From assembly GCA_965220415.1 (NCBI GenBank), contig OZ244829.1, positions 2,604,001 through 2,668,000 on the forward strand: a DNA stretch of 64,000 nt. Reading direction: 5' to 3'. A program made the position numbers and the translations under genes. Under the pieces are notes generated by a model. The model was not told where the DNA came from. It made no database searches and worked only from the letters and a program-made list of their open reading frames with translations. The DNA is from JAJDTR01 sp965220415 (GTDB lineage: Bacteria; Poribacteria; WGA-4E; JAJDTR01). Of this stretch, positions 8,581 through 16,458 are shown one piece after another (positions within the stretch are counted from its first letter, which is position 1; every line of letters starts with the position of its first letter).

Positions 8581-9258
8581 ATGCAATCTCGCGAACTCAC
8601 GTCGATTGTGCTTCCGGTTTACAATCAAGCGAATCATATCGACAATGTCGTCAAGCAATACGAAGCAATACTCCCGCACATTTTCCACGAGACAATCTTG
8701 GTTGTGAACGGGGGCGAAGATGAATCGCTTGATGTGTGCCGCGCACTTGAGGTGCAATACGGAACGGTACGGACAACCTACTGCCAACAGAACGGGTGGG
8801 GACGCGCCCTGAAATTGGGACTGAGAGCGGCAAAAGGGGATGTGCTGTGCTATACCAATACGGCACGCACCCAGCCCTCCGATTTAAAACGCTTCATTCA
8901 CGCTGCGCTGGACAATCCCACGATGGTTGTCAAAGCTAAACGTCATCGCCGCAGACCGCTAAAACGCAAATTGGGGACTTTACTTTATAATCTTGAATGC
9001 CGGACTCTTTTTGCCCTCCCGACATGGGATGTCAACGGCACCCCGAAGGTCTTTCGACGCGATATCTACACTGCCATCAATTTGGAGTCCGATGATGATC
9101 TCATCGATCTCGAATTTAACATCAAGTGCAAGCAACTTGGTTTCCCGATCTTGGAAATTCCAATTGAGTCACACGACCGGCGTGATGGCCAATCTACAAC
9201 GAACTACCGCTCAGCGCTGCGCATGTGCCGCGGCGCTTTTCAGATGTGGAAAAACTAG
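8581..9258 (+). CDS. Family 2 glycosyltransferase
   Basis: 225 residues. ATG 8581 is preferred over an upstream in-frame ATG at 8533 because the GT2 fold begins here (TSIVLPVYNQANHIDNVV) and AAGG lies about 9 nt upstream. GT-A features: VVNGGEDESLDVCRAL, a DXD-equivalent region around CYTNTARTQ, and DVNGTPKVFRRDIY. The size and the absence of membrane segments fit polyprenyl-phosphate or glycan transferases. It starts 50 nt after a MITE copy and overlaps the next gene, suggesting co-transcription with the glycan cluster. Confidence 0.8.
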   Translation: MQSRELTSIVLPVYNQANHIDNVVKQYEAILPHIFHETILVVNGGEDESLDVCRALEVQYGTVRTTYCQQNGWGRALKLGLRAAKGDVLCYTNTARTQPSDLKRFIHAALDNPTMVVKAKRHRRRPLKRKLGTLLYNLECRTLFALPTWDVNGTPKVFRRDIYTAINLESDDDLIDLEFNIKCKQLGFPILEIPIESHDRRDGQSTTNYRSALRMCRGAFQMWKN

Positions 9259-10412
9259 AAATCGTGGAATCCACCCTTGAGTTGATGTGGCGCGACCCTG
9301 CTCAGGTTGTCAGCCAATGGAGTGACGCCGCTAGGATTGACACCAAATTATTGCAGTATAAGGCTCATGGAGACTGGTGGGAAACCTTAGCTAAAAGCGG
9401 AATCACGCTTCTCGTCACTAGAGAATACGAACATCTGGTTATGGCTGTGGGCGCCGCCGAAAACTGCCCGACGCTTTCGTACATGTCCGTGCCCCACCCG
9501 TCCGGATTGGTGGCGGATCGCAACTCCCGGAAGGTACATGTTGCCTCCACACGCAACCCCAACCAAGTCTACGACCTGTTTCCTGCAACGGACAGCCTTC
9601 CACGACTTGATTTCAAGAGCGAGCCGTTAACCGGTCACCCGCTTATCCCGGTGCAATCTCGGTTCTATCCCGGGTGTTTGTATCTACACGACTTGGCTTT
9701 GATTGGTGGAGATTTATATGCCAACGCAGTCGGGGAAAATAGTATCGTCAGACTCTGCGACGCGGGCGGTTATCAACGTGCATGGTTGCCTCGCTGTATC
9801 CAAGAACATCGACAGGGGCTTCAGCGAAATTTGATTCAACTCAATTCTATTGCGTCCGGTATGAACTTGGAAACGTCGTACTTCTCCGCCTCAGCCGAAA
9901 AGCCTTCGCATCGGCGCCCCGGTCATCGGAACTATCCCGTAGACCGGCGCGGCGTCATCTTTTCGGGAAAGACGCGAGAACCTGTCATCAGAAGCTTGAC
10001 ACGTCCGCACTCTGCCCGTTTGTATCAAGATCGTTTATGGGTGGACAATAGCGGATATGGTGAGTTTGGCTTTGCCGAACATGGAACTTTCACCCCCGTA
10101 GTGCGATTGCCGGGCTGGACGCGGGGGCTTACCTTCCATAAAAGAATCGCCTTTGTTGGTACGTCTCGGGTGCTTTCCCGTTTTCGCCAATATGCCCCCG
10201 GTTTAGATTTGGAGGAGAGTGTCTGCGGCGTTCATGCCGTAGACATTGAGTCTGGTAAAGTGATCGGCAGTTTAATTTGGCCCCATGGAAATCAGATATT
10301 TGCCCTTGATTGGCTGTCTAACCGTGTAACCTGCGGCTTCCCTTTTCGAGTCGGCCAAAAGCGGGCAACGCGCCGCGAAAAAGCCTTCTTTTATTCTTTC
10401 AAAACCAAATAA
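9225..10412 (+). CDS. TIGR03032/DUF4915-like protein
   Basis: 395 residues from ATG 9225, which overlaps the GT2 gene by 34 nt; ATG 9285 (MWRDPAQ) is an equally possible start since neither has a clear ribosome site. Features of the family are GITLLVTREYEHLVMAV, PHPSGLVAD, CLYLHDLALIGGDLYANAVG, RPHSARLYQDRLWVDNSGYG and LPGWTRGLTF, in a beta-propeller-like layout. The biochemical role is unknown. Members often lie near glycosyltransferases or sulfotransferases, which fits this neighbourhood. Confidence 0.75.
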   Translation: MPRRFSDVEKLEIVESTLELMWRDPAQVVSQWSDAARIDTKLLQYKAHGDWWETLAKSGITLLVTREYEHLVMAVGAAENCPTLSYMSVPHPSGLVADRNSRKVHVASTRNPNQVYDLFPATDSLPRLDFKSEPLTGHPLIPVQSRFYPGCLYLHDLALIGGDLYANAVGENSIVRLCDAGGYQRAWLPRCIQEHRQGLQRNLIQLNSIASGMNLETSYFSASAEKPSHRRPGHRNYPVDRRGVIFSGKTREPVIRSLTRPHSARLYQDRLWVDNSGYGEFGFAEHGTFTPVVRLPGWTRGLTFHKRIAFVGTSRVLSRFRQYAPGLDLEESVCGVHAVDIESGKVIGSLIWPHGNQIFALDWLSNRVTCGFPFRVGQKRATRREKAFFYSFKTK

Positions 10413-10423
10413 GTGACCCATAG

Positions 10424-10834
10424 CTTATCATCCGCATCATCGAACACTTAAAAGTTTAATTTCTCAGTTGAACGTATCCCGCATCATAATTGAAAGCATG
10501 CCATTATCCCTGTCGGAATAATTCTTTCAGCAAGTAACACGTTCTAGTCGGAGTCTCTTTCCTCGATCCAGAGGATCGAAATGTCAATAGAATGCGACAT
10601 GTCCAGAGTTCCGCGCTCCAGCGGAGATCAAGCGAATGGATAATGAGTGCGATAGAGATCCTTCATGTGGTGTGTTACTTCGCAAAAATGAAATTGATGA
10701 TGGAAGGGCAAAACCGGTCAATCAATCGGACTCACGGTAGCACGTTGGTGTTTTCTTCTCGTTTGTGAATATACACCCCAAGATTTGGTATGTGAAAATT
10801 CGAGATTACACAAGTCTATTATGCGGAAGATGAG
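10424..10834. mobile_element. MITE-like element, copy 2 (full length, about 411 bp)
   Basis: Ends are imperfect inverted repeats: CTTATCATCCGCATCATCGA on the left and the complement of CTCATCTTCCGCATAATAGA on the right. A 4-nt ATAG flanks both sides as a likely target duplication. It contains an ATTATCCCTGTCGGAATAAT hairpin, a CAAGTAACAC arm and two GATC/GCGC hairpins. The second hairpin holds a 36-nt repeat (10626-10662). No transposase is encoded, so it would depend on an enzyme supplied elsewhere. Confidence 0.7.
10626..10662 (+). repeat. 36-nt repeat nested in MITE copy 2
   Basis: GATCAAGCGAATGGATAATG...GCGATAGAGATCC interrupts the arm after GCGCTCCAGCGGA. Compared with the uninterrupted hairpin in the 23479-23852 copy, four arm bases are also missing. 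Confidence 0.75.
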
Positions 10835-10900
10835 ATAGCCCCAGTAAACAACAGTCTTTACCGGACACTAACCACTGACCACTGCTTTCCCACTGTTCCT

Positions 10901-11836
10901 ATGGCTCGCGTTATCATTACCGGCGGCACGGGCTTTGTCGGTTCAAACCTAACTCGGCGCTTACTCCATGACGGACATGAAGTTCATCTGTTGGTTCGTC
11001 AAGGATACACCTCATGGCGTATCAGTGCCATCCGTTCTGACGTGCAACTACACATCCTCGATTTACATGAAAAAGATGACCTCAGTTCTACTGTGCAGCG
11101 AATCCGTCCGGATTGGATTTTTCATCTCGCAGCCTATGGCGGGAATGCGTCGGAAAAAGACTGTTGCCAGATGGTGGAAGCGAATATCATCGGAACCATC
11201 AACCTCGTGGAAGCTTGTCTCAAGACCGGCTTTGAAGCGTTTGTCAATACCGGGTCATCATCGGAATACGGTTTCAAAGACAGCGCCCCTTCCGAAACGG
11301 AGTGGCTGGAGCCGAATAGCCATTATGCCGTAACCAAGGCGTCCGCCAGCCTATTTTGCCGGTATACCGCGCAGAGCCAGAATGTTCTCATGCCTACATT
11401 GCGGCTTTATTCGGTCTACGGTCCGTATGAATCGCCGAACCGTTTACTTCCCAAACTTACCGCGCTGGGGCTGAACGGAGAGCTACCTCCATTGGTCAGT
11501 CCGGAGACCGTCCACGACTTTATCTATATTGACGACGTAATCGATGCCTATCTTCTGGCGGCTAGAACTCCTGGTCAAGAACCGGGAGCGACATACAATG
11601 TCGGCACGGGGGCTCAGACGACGTTGCGCGAAGTCGTGGCAGTGGCGCGGCGAATGATGGATATTCCGGTTGAACCGATTTGGGGATCAATGCCGTCTCG
11701 GCAGTGGGACGCCAACACGTGGGTAGCGGATATTCGAAAGATAGAAAAGAAACTGGGTTGGCGACCACGATATACATTTGAGGAAGGGTTTCGCCAAATG
11801 GTAGACTGGCACAAAAATAGGGCTCTTCAGAGCTAA
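10901..11836 (+). CDS. NAD-dependent epimerase/dehydratase (extended SDR)
   Basis: 311 residues. Rossmann motif GGTGFVGSN at residues 8-16 and catalytic YAVTK (Tyr-x3-Lys) define a nucleotide-sugar epimerase/dehydratase of the GDP-/UDP-/CDP-sugar type; VHDFIYIDDVIDAYLLA is typical of the family. The start has no clear ribosome site and directly follows a CACT-rich repeat (10866-10890), so the 5' region may have been altered. It likely supplies an activated sugar to the neighbouring glycosyltransferases. The substrate cannot be determined. Confidence 0.9.
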   Translation: MARVIITGGTGFVGSNLTRRLLHDGHEVHLLVRQGYTSWRISAIRSDVQLHILDLHEKDDLSSTVQRIRPDWIFHLAAYGGNASEKDCCQMVEANIIGTINLVEACLKTGFEAFVNTGSSSEYGFKDSAPSETEWLEPNSHYAVTKASASLFCRYTAQSQNVLMPTLRLYSVYGPYESPNRLLPKLTALGLNGELPPLVSPETVHDFIYIDDVIDAYLLAARTPGQEPGATYNVGTGAQTTLREVVAVARRMMDIPVEPIWGSMPSRQWDANTWVADIRKIEKKLGWRPRYTFEEGFRQMVDWHKNRALQS

Positions 11837-11888
11837 GTGTGGAAACGAAATTAATTTTGGACTTGCATGGTAAAACATCCAAAAGATT

Positions 11889-11919
11889 GTAGGAGCGATC
11901 TCCAGGTCGCGACCTCCTA
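11889..11919. repeat. GTAGGAGCGATCTCCAGGTCGCGACC hairpin repeat (empty site)
   Basis: A palindromic intergenic repeat. The same sequence, in inverse orientation and split by exactly 36 nt, occurs at 43903-43963. The empty junction is 11898/11899. Confidence 0.75.
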
Positions 11920-12179
11920 TCGCGCGCAAAACTCGCGCCTACAGACGGCGTGAAATAAACTGCGCTAGTACAAACCGATATGTATCCAAATCTCGGCAGA
12001 AACCACGCTGTAATTGGAAATATCAAGTAGGTTCGTCAAGTGTACATACGTCGAAGCATTCAGTACCCTATTGGCTATCATTGCAATCAGCTTCGACCTA
12101 TAGGGCAAACGCGTGTTCGTGTGGCAAGTTTCATTCCCACACTCAACCCTGAAGACCCAAAAATAGGAAGTGACGACAA

Positions 12180-13157
12180 ATGAATAAAAAGCACGAACCC
12201 CTTGATCCAAACTCGCCACTCGCCACTCATCACTCACCCCTGTCTTTTCAGTTATTGATGCTGAGCGCAATGTATGAAAATGGAGGCAACCTAACCCATC
12301 GGCTGCTTGACGGACACCCGCAAATGTTTGTTTACCCATTCGAGTCGCAATTAGGTACTAGTCTGGTGGATGATCGCCTCTCCTCGATGTTCCCGGTTAA
12401 ATACCGTTGGCCCCTCTTTGCACTGGAGGCTACCCCGTTCCAAGACTACAAAGCCATAATTGACGAGGAATGCAAAGTTCGAGCGCGAACCTCTCACGTA
12501 AGCAAATTCAGACATATCCCCTTTGATTTCTCGGATGACGAAAGGTGTGACCGCTATTGTACCTACGCCAATGAAACCGGGCGCTCGCGTGCACACAATG
12601 TAGCCAACTTTTTCCGAGCCACCTTTGATACTTGGAAAGATTACCGGCGCACGAGGGAGGAAATTTTTTACGTTGGTTACAGCCCGATCATTATTATTGA
12701 TACCGGCAAGATTCTTCAGGATTTCCCTGAGGCGCACCTGCTGCATGTAGTTCGGAATCCGTGGTCAGCCTATGCCGACACAAAGAAACGCCCCGTCCCC
12801 TTGTCCATTGAGGATTACATGCTGGGCTGGACGTTGACTCAATACTACGCGTTGTTATTTCGTGAGAAATTTCCTGATCGTGTGCATATCGTTCGCGCTG
12901 AAGATGTGATGGGCAATTCGTCGGAGGTTCTGGGTACCGTGTGCGAAAAACTCGGCTGTTATTCTTCCGAATCACTAAAAACCGCCTCCTTCAATGGAAT
13001 CGTACTCGGTGAAGTTTATCCGTGGGGCACCATCCGCCAAGCAACACTTGCATCCAATCGTGCTACCGCGGCGGAACTTTCGGAGGCGGAACGCGAAAAA
13101 ATCCACATTCACGCTTGGCAATACTTGGACATCCTTGATTACAAGGATTTCGTCTAG
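12180..13157 (+). CDS. Sulfotransferase-like protein
   Basis: 325 residues, AGGAAGTGA before ATG 12180. A P-loop-like start (MYENGGNLTHRLLDGHPQM) and the 3'-phosphate-binding motif LLHVVRNPWSAYADTKKR (about residues 184-201) indicate PAPS-dependent sulfate transfer, probably to a glycan given the cluster. The PSB-loop is atypical (no SGTTW-like run). Residues about 8-20 (LDPNSPLATHHSPL) are encoded by the CACT-rich repeat, so the true protein may originally have begun near LLMLSAMYE. Confidence 0.75.
   Translation: MNKKHEPLDPNSPLATHHSPLSFQLLMLSAMYENGGNLTHRLLDGHPQMFVYPFESQLGTSLVDDRLSSMFPVKYRWPLFALEATPFQDYKAIIDEECKVRARTSHVSKFRHIPFDFSDDERCDRYCTYANETGRSRAHNVANFFRATFDTWKDYRRTREEIFYVGYSPIIIIDTGKILQDFPEAHLLHVVRNPWSAYADTKKRPVPLSIEDYMLGWTLTQYYALLFREKFPDRVHIVRAEDVMGNSSEVLGTVCEKLGCYSSESLKTASFNGIVLGEVYPWGTIRQATLASNRATAAELSEAEREKIHIHAWQYLDILDYKDFV
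12205..12240 (+). repeat. CACT-rich repeat in the sulfotransferase 5' end
   Basis: AACTCGCCACTCGCCACTCA followed by TCACTCACCCC, the same repeat family seen inside tktN. It supplies part of the reading frame just after the start codon. Confidence 0.55.
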
Positions 13158-13206
13158 AGAGCCGGCATCCAACACTTAACCATATTTTTTTTGGAAAATA
13201 AACCAC

Positions 13207-13560
13207 TAAGCCAGCCAGAGATTTCGATTACCCCACCCACAAACTCCCTTACAAAGGGGTGGAACATTTCGTATTTTTGTCCCCTTTTGTGGCACCCTGC
13301 TCAAACCCTTGTCTGACGTGGCTTTGAGCGTCCTTTTACCCAAATTCCGCCGAATTTCGTGTCCAAACGTTCCACCCCTTTCTATCTTTCAGTATCGCAC
13401 TTCCTCTCCTTCCCAAAAAAATTTTACATCGCTGAACCCGCACCACGACTAGGCGCAGAGGCTTCACCGAATCCCCAAATCATGCCTGTTTTCGGTTTTG
13501 GCATAGGTTTTGCTGATAATTGGGGCAAGAAACTTGATTCGTGTTGCTGGAAGAATTGAC
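13207..13560. repeat. Duplicated 350-bp segment, copy 1, with inverted-repeat core
   Basis: Closely similar to 25021-25375. The core is bounded by AAAGGGGTGGAAC (13253-13265) and its exact complement GTTCCACCCCTTT (13369-13381), spanning about 130 bp, so the core may be a small mobile element. This copy runs into the 5' region of the next gene. The other copy diverges after ACCTGTT. Confidence 0.65.
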
Positions 13561-13599
13561 GAACCTGTTGCTGCTCAACTTCAACCGCTAGAGGAAATC

Positions 13600-14310
13600 A
13601 TGTCTAAAAGAAAGATGTTCAAGACGAAGTTTGTTATGGGCGTAAGTGGTTTGGCAGGGCTATTGATATTCTTTTTGCTTCTACACTACAGTGGTAAGCC
13701 CTCTATCCGCATCACTGAGGCATCATCCACATTTCAATCGCAGCCTGAGACGCAGCGGCTATGGGCAAAACCGCCGACAGCGATAAATACTCCTACGGCG
13801 ACAAATGCTTCCAATACGGTTCCCGCTTTGGATAAGGAGGATTTGGATGAACAAGAAACGGTACAATCGCTTGTGAATCCCCTATTCGACGAAGACATTG
13901 AGGAGTTAAAGGAGCTTACATGGAAAGATTTTCTGTTCGACAAAGAACGCGACGATGTAAATCCTCAGATTGTCAAGTATCTTAAGGAAACAGCAGCAGT
14001 GGTTCCTCGAATGATAGAACTCAGGTCATCGGCTAGTGAGCTTGAGACTGCTCTATATTTGATGCAGATATCCGGATCACTAAACCAGACTTCCCGCGAA
14101 GAACAGAAAAAAGTCAGATCGAAAATTGGCGAGGTATACGATGAGTTGGACCCACTGCAGCGGCGGGCTGTCGAGTTAGATTCCTTTTTGACAAACAAGG
14201 ATAACACGTCCATACGAGGTGATGTAATAGATACAGATAAGATTGAGCAACTGTATAAGGAGTTGTGGGATGGAAAGGGCTGGTACTGGTACGATGCCCG
14301 TGCCGAATAA
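13600..14310 (+). CDS. Membrane-anchored acidic coiled-coil protein (paralogue A)
   Basis: 236 residues, GAGGAAATC just before ATG 13600 (an upstream in-frame ATG at 13510 lacks such a site). One N-terminal membrane segment (FVMGVSGLAGLLIFFLLLHY), a Ser/Thr/Ala-rich linker (residues about 35-75), then a charged helical region with many Glu/Lys. No enzyme motif. Its plan matches the genes at 18515, 19427 and 23965 and the broken one at 23124, though sequence identity is low. Function unknown. Confidence 0.6.
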   Translation: MSKRKMFKTKFVMGVSGLAGLLIFFLLLHYSGKPSIRITEASSTFQSQPETQRLWAKPPTAINTPTATNASNTVPALDKEDLDEQETVQSLVNPLFDEDIEELKELTWKDFLFDKERDDVNPQIVKYLKETAAVVPRMIELRSSASELETALYLMQISGSLNQTSREEQKKVRSKIGEVYDELDPLQRRAVELDSFLTNKDNTSIRGDVIDTDKIEQLYKELWDGKGWYWYDARAE

Positions 14311-14379
14311 ATTCAGGTTGTTTTTTAAGGCGAAACAATCGCTTAGAGCCTGTTTGAAAAGTACATTGAGGCAATTTTC

Positions 14380-14483
14380 GTAGGGGTTGGGTTCCCCAAC
14401 CCGTTGGGCGAGGATCAACTGACTGGATAAGGAAGGATCAACCGAGTGAATAATGAGGGCGATAGCTAATCCCATAGAGATCT
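14380..14483. repeat. Hairpin repeat plus two 36-nt repeats
   Basis: GTAGGGGTTGGGTTCCCC hairpin (14380-14405), then GGATCAACTGACTGGATAAG and GGATCAACCGAGTGAATAAT...GGGCGATAGC...ATAGAGATC units. Confidence 0.6.
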
Positions 14484-14865
14484 TACCTCGCCCCTACGAT
14501 AGGGACTTATCAGCGAATTATGGACACGCCTTACATAAATGTCAACATGCCCCAAGATAATTTCATTTTCCACACTTAACTCTGAAGAGCCACATCTTTC
14601 CAAAATAGCTTGTTGTAGGTACGGTAATCTTGCTGACTAGAATAGCTATACGATTTGATACCTTGTCGAGGAATGCCCCGGGTAAGCAATTTTCAAAAAT
14701 ACACTTTGGGTTGTCAACTTTCGGTGGAATTGCTTCATTCACCGAGTCAAGGGTTTGCTCCGATAGTGCTTGATGGGCGCCAAACTGGGAGCATACAGTT
14801 TGGCTATGCCTTGATAAACACTGTCAGCCAACTTTTTTTCCCTCCCGCAACTCGTCAATGTTAGA

Positions 14866-14894
14866 TTGACAACTTAATGTGTGTGTGGTATATT
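14866..14894 (+). promoter_or_regulatory. Near-consensus sigma-70 promoter
   Basis: TTGACA (14866-14871), a 17-nt spacer and TATATT (14889-14894). No reading frame follows within 400 nt. The nearest downstream structure is a terminator-like hairpin about 10 nt after the -10 box. Confidence 0.5.
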
Positions 14895-14903
14895 GCAATA
14901 TAC

Positions 14904-14930
14904 CCGCCATCGTGGAGGCGGAACTTTTTT
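14904..14930 (+). terminator. Short terminator-like hairpin just after the promoter
   Basis: CCGCC (14904-14908) pairs with GGCGG (14917-14921), followed by AAC and six T. The stem is only 5 bp. Direct TGTTAGCAT copies and an inverted ATGCTAACA follow. The remainder of 14931-15298 contains no supported gene. Confidence 0.35.
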
Positions 14931-15298
14931 CTGTTAGCATTTTGTTAGCATCACGATTCCTGAGAACCCGCTCCGGCAAAGGAATTTTCCGTTCCAGAAA
15001 ATGCTAACAAGCCGCTTAACTCGACGCTCCGAAAAACGAGGATTCAAGCGTTCATTGAGACAAGAGATGACCGGATGTGGAAACGTACTGAGCACAGCAA
15101 ATTTATAGACGCATCATTACTTTCTAACCCGCTATCCGAGCCTGCTCAAAAAATGGGGGTTAAATATGTGCGCGGACTTTAGCGGACTTTAGCGAAGTGT
15201 GTCGCACACGGCTTCAAGCCGCGCCCGGTAAGGCTTCAAGCGCAATTTCAGAGCTAGTTGAAAAAATCCGCTCTTATTTCGACGGCGTCACTGTAAAC

Positions 15299-15370
15299 GA
15301 TCAAGCGAATGAATAGTGAGCGCGATAGAGTTCCCATAGAGATCCCTCAAGCGACTGAATAAGGAGCGCG
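15299..15370. repeat. Two tandem 36-nt repeats
   Basis: GATCAAGCGAATGAATAGTG...GCGATAGAG, then CAAGCGACTGAATAAGGAGC. The second copy runs directly into a CcdA-like gene scrap. Confidence 0.65.
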
Positions 15371-15429
15371 TGGGAACCAGCGTGTTGCTGCTGGCGTTGG
15401 GAGTTTGGTTGTTACCCGGAGTTTTATGA
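15370..15429 (+). pseudogene. Scrap 1 of a CcdA-like membrane protein C-terminus
   Basis: Encodes TSVLLLALGVWLLPGVL then TGA, nearly identical to the end of the fragment at 18191-18407. It is joined to a 36-nt repeat at its 5' side, suggesting deletion up to the repeat. Confidence 0.5.
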
Positions 15430-15606
15430 ATTCTAGGAAATATCGAAATTGTATCTTATCTTCCGCATTATCGAACACCTAAAAGTTTAATTTCTCAGTT
15501 GGCCGTATCCCGCATCATAATTGAAAGCATGCCATTGTCCCTGTCGGAATATTTCTTTCAGCAAGCAACACGTTCTAGTCGAAGTCCCTTTCCTCGATCC
15601 AGAGGA

Positions 15607-15641
15607 TCAAACGAGTGAATAGCGAGTGCGATAGAGATCCT
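15607..15641 (+). repeat. 35-nt repeat inserted in CGATCC hairpin
   Basis: Inserted after CGATCCAGAGGA; begins TCAAACGAGTGAATAGCG and ends GATAGAGATCCT. The equivalent hairpin is unbroken at 8294-8308 and 23700-23714. Confidence 0.8.
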
Positions 15642-15689
15642 AAGATGTCAATAGAATGCGACATGTCCAGAGTTCCGCGCTCCAGAGGA

Positions 15690-15725
15690 TCAACGGAGTG
15701 AATAACGACGGCGATAGTAAATCCT
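15690..15725 (+). repeat. 36-nt repeat inserted in GCGCTCC hairpin
   Basis: Inserted after GCGCTCCAGAGGA and followed by GCGCCATGTGG. The uninterrupted arrangement exists, in reverse, at 23649-23665. Confidence 0.8.
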
Positions 15726-15830
15726 GCGCCATGTGGTGCGTTACTTGATAGCACGCCATTATCCCTGTCGGAATAATTCATTCAGCAAGTAACACGTTCT
15801 GGTCGGAGTCTCTTTCCTCGATCCAGAGGA

Positions 15831-15865
15831 TCAAACGAGTGGATAGCGAGTGCGATAGAGATCCT
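15831..15865 (+). repeat. 35-nt repeat inserted in CGATCC hairpin, second unit
   Basis: Almost identical in position and sequence to 15607-15641, so it may have been copied with the surrounding unit rather than inserted independently. Confidence 0.75.
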
Positions 15866-16098
15866 AAGATGTCAATAGAATGCGACATGTCCAGAGTCCC
15901 GCACTCCAGAGGAGTGCAATGTGGAGTGTTACTTGGTAGCGTCCCATCATTCCTGTCGGAATGATTCATTCAGCAAGTAACACTCTTTTTCGCTCAATGA
16001 CTAGCCGTAAAAAGCGTTCCTTCGCGGTCTGGTTTTCACTCCAGAGGAGTGAGATGTCAATAGAACATGATCCCTCCCCGCATTTGCACTCCAGAGGA

Positions 16099-16133
16099 TC
16101 AAGCGAGTGTATAGCGAGTGCGATAGAGATCCT
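16099..16133 (+). repeat. 35-nt repeat inserted in CACTCC hairpin
   Basis: CACTCCAGAGGA, then 35 nt, then GTGCAATGTGGAGTG. The neighbouring unit at 15902-15916 is the same sequence without the 35 nt, giving an exact filled/empty pair about 200 bp apart. Confidence 0.85.
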
Positions 16134-16209
16134 GTGCAATGTGGAGTGTTACTTGGTAGCGTCCCATCATTCCTGTCGGAATGATTCATTCATCAAGTAA
16201 CACCTATGC

Positions 16210-16215
16210 TACAAT
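16210..16215 (+). promoter_or_regulatory. Candidate -10 box of the IS110 leader RNA
   Basis: TACAAT lies 6 nt before the start of the predicted closing stem. The linear copy has only a poor -35. A TTGAAA sits at 17932-17937 near the right end, so circularisation could bring the two together at a suitable spacing. Confidence 0.4.
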
Positions 16216-16220
16216 AGGGT

Positions 16221-16402
16221 TGGTTCAGGCATGCAAAAGACGGAAATTTTCTTGGTGTTTGTAAACCCGCTTGGTAGCGTCGTCCGAGTTATGCATGATT
16301 TGTTCACTGGTGGACACAAGCAAGATTCCCTGTGATGGGATTTATTGCATTGGTACCCCGTTTGAGAGACTAGCGATTCTAAGCATAACTCCGCCTGAAC
16401 CA
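16221..16402 (+). ncRNA. Candidate bridge RNA of the IS110 element
   Basis: TGGTTCAGGC (16221-16230) is exactly complementary to GCCTGAACCA (16393-16402), enclosing about 180 nt. Inside are at least two stem-loops (around 16300-16319 and 16320-16348) and a GGTGTTTGTAAACCC hairpin (about 16253-16267). Size, position upstream of the transposase and multi-stem layout match bridge RNAs, which pair with target and donor DNA. The guide loops are not assigned here. Confidence 0.5.
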
Positions 16403-16458
16403 GTTTTGAAACCCACCTTGTATGTTTCCGAATCCTATCTCGGCAAGGAGAACTCGCG

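Larger units (their letters stand above)
15455..16202. mobile_element. Composite MITE-like array with three inner units
   Basis: Begins with the left end CTTATCTTCCGCATTATCGA and then carries repeated inner units bounded by CAAGTAACAC and GTGTTACTTG, each with a CCTGTCGGAAT hairpin. Several arms contain 36-nt insertions. The right terminal repeat is missing: the array stops at the IS110-family element. Short open frames inside (15575-16200) are repeat-derived, not genes. Confidence 0.65.

Noticed and set aside
15575..16200. Regularly spaced repeats with similar units, CRISPR-like at first sight
   Set aside because: Units are about 200 bp, palindromic, and carry nested inserts; there are no short unique spacers and no cas genes.
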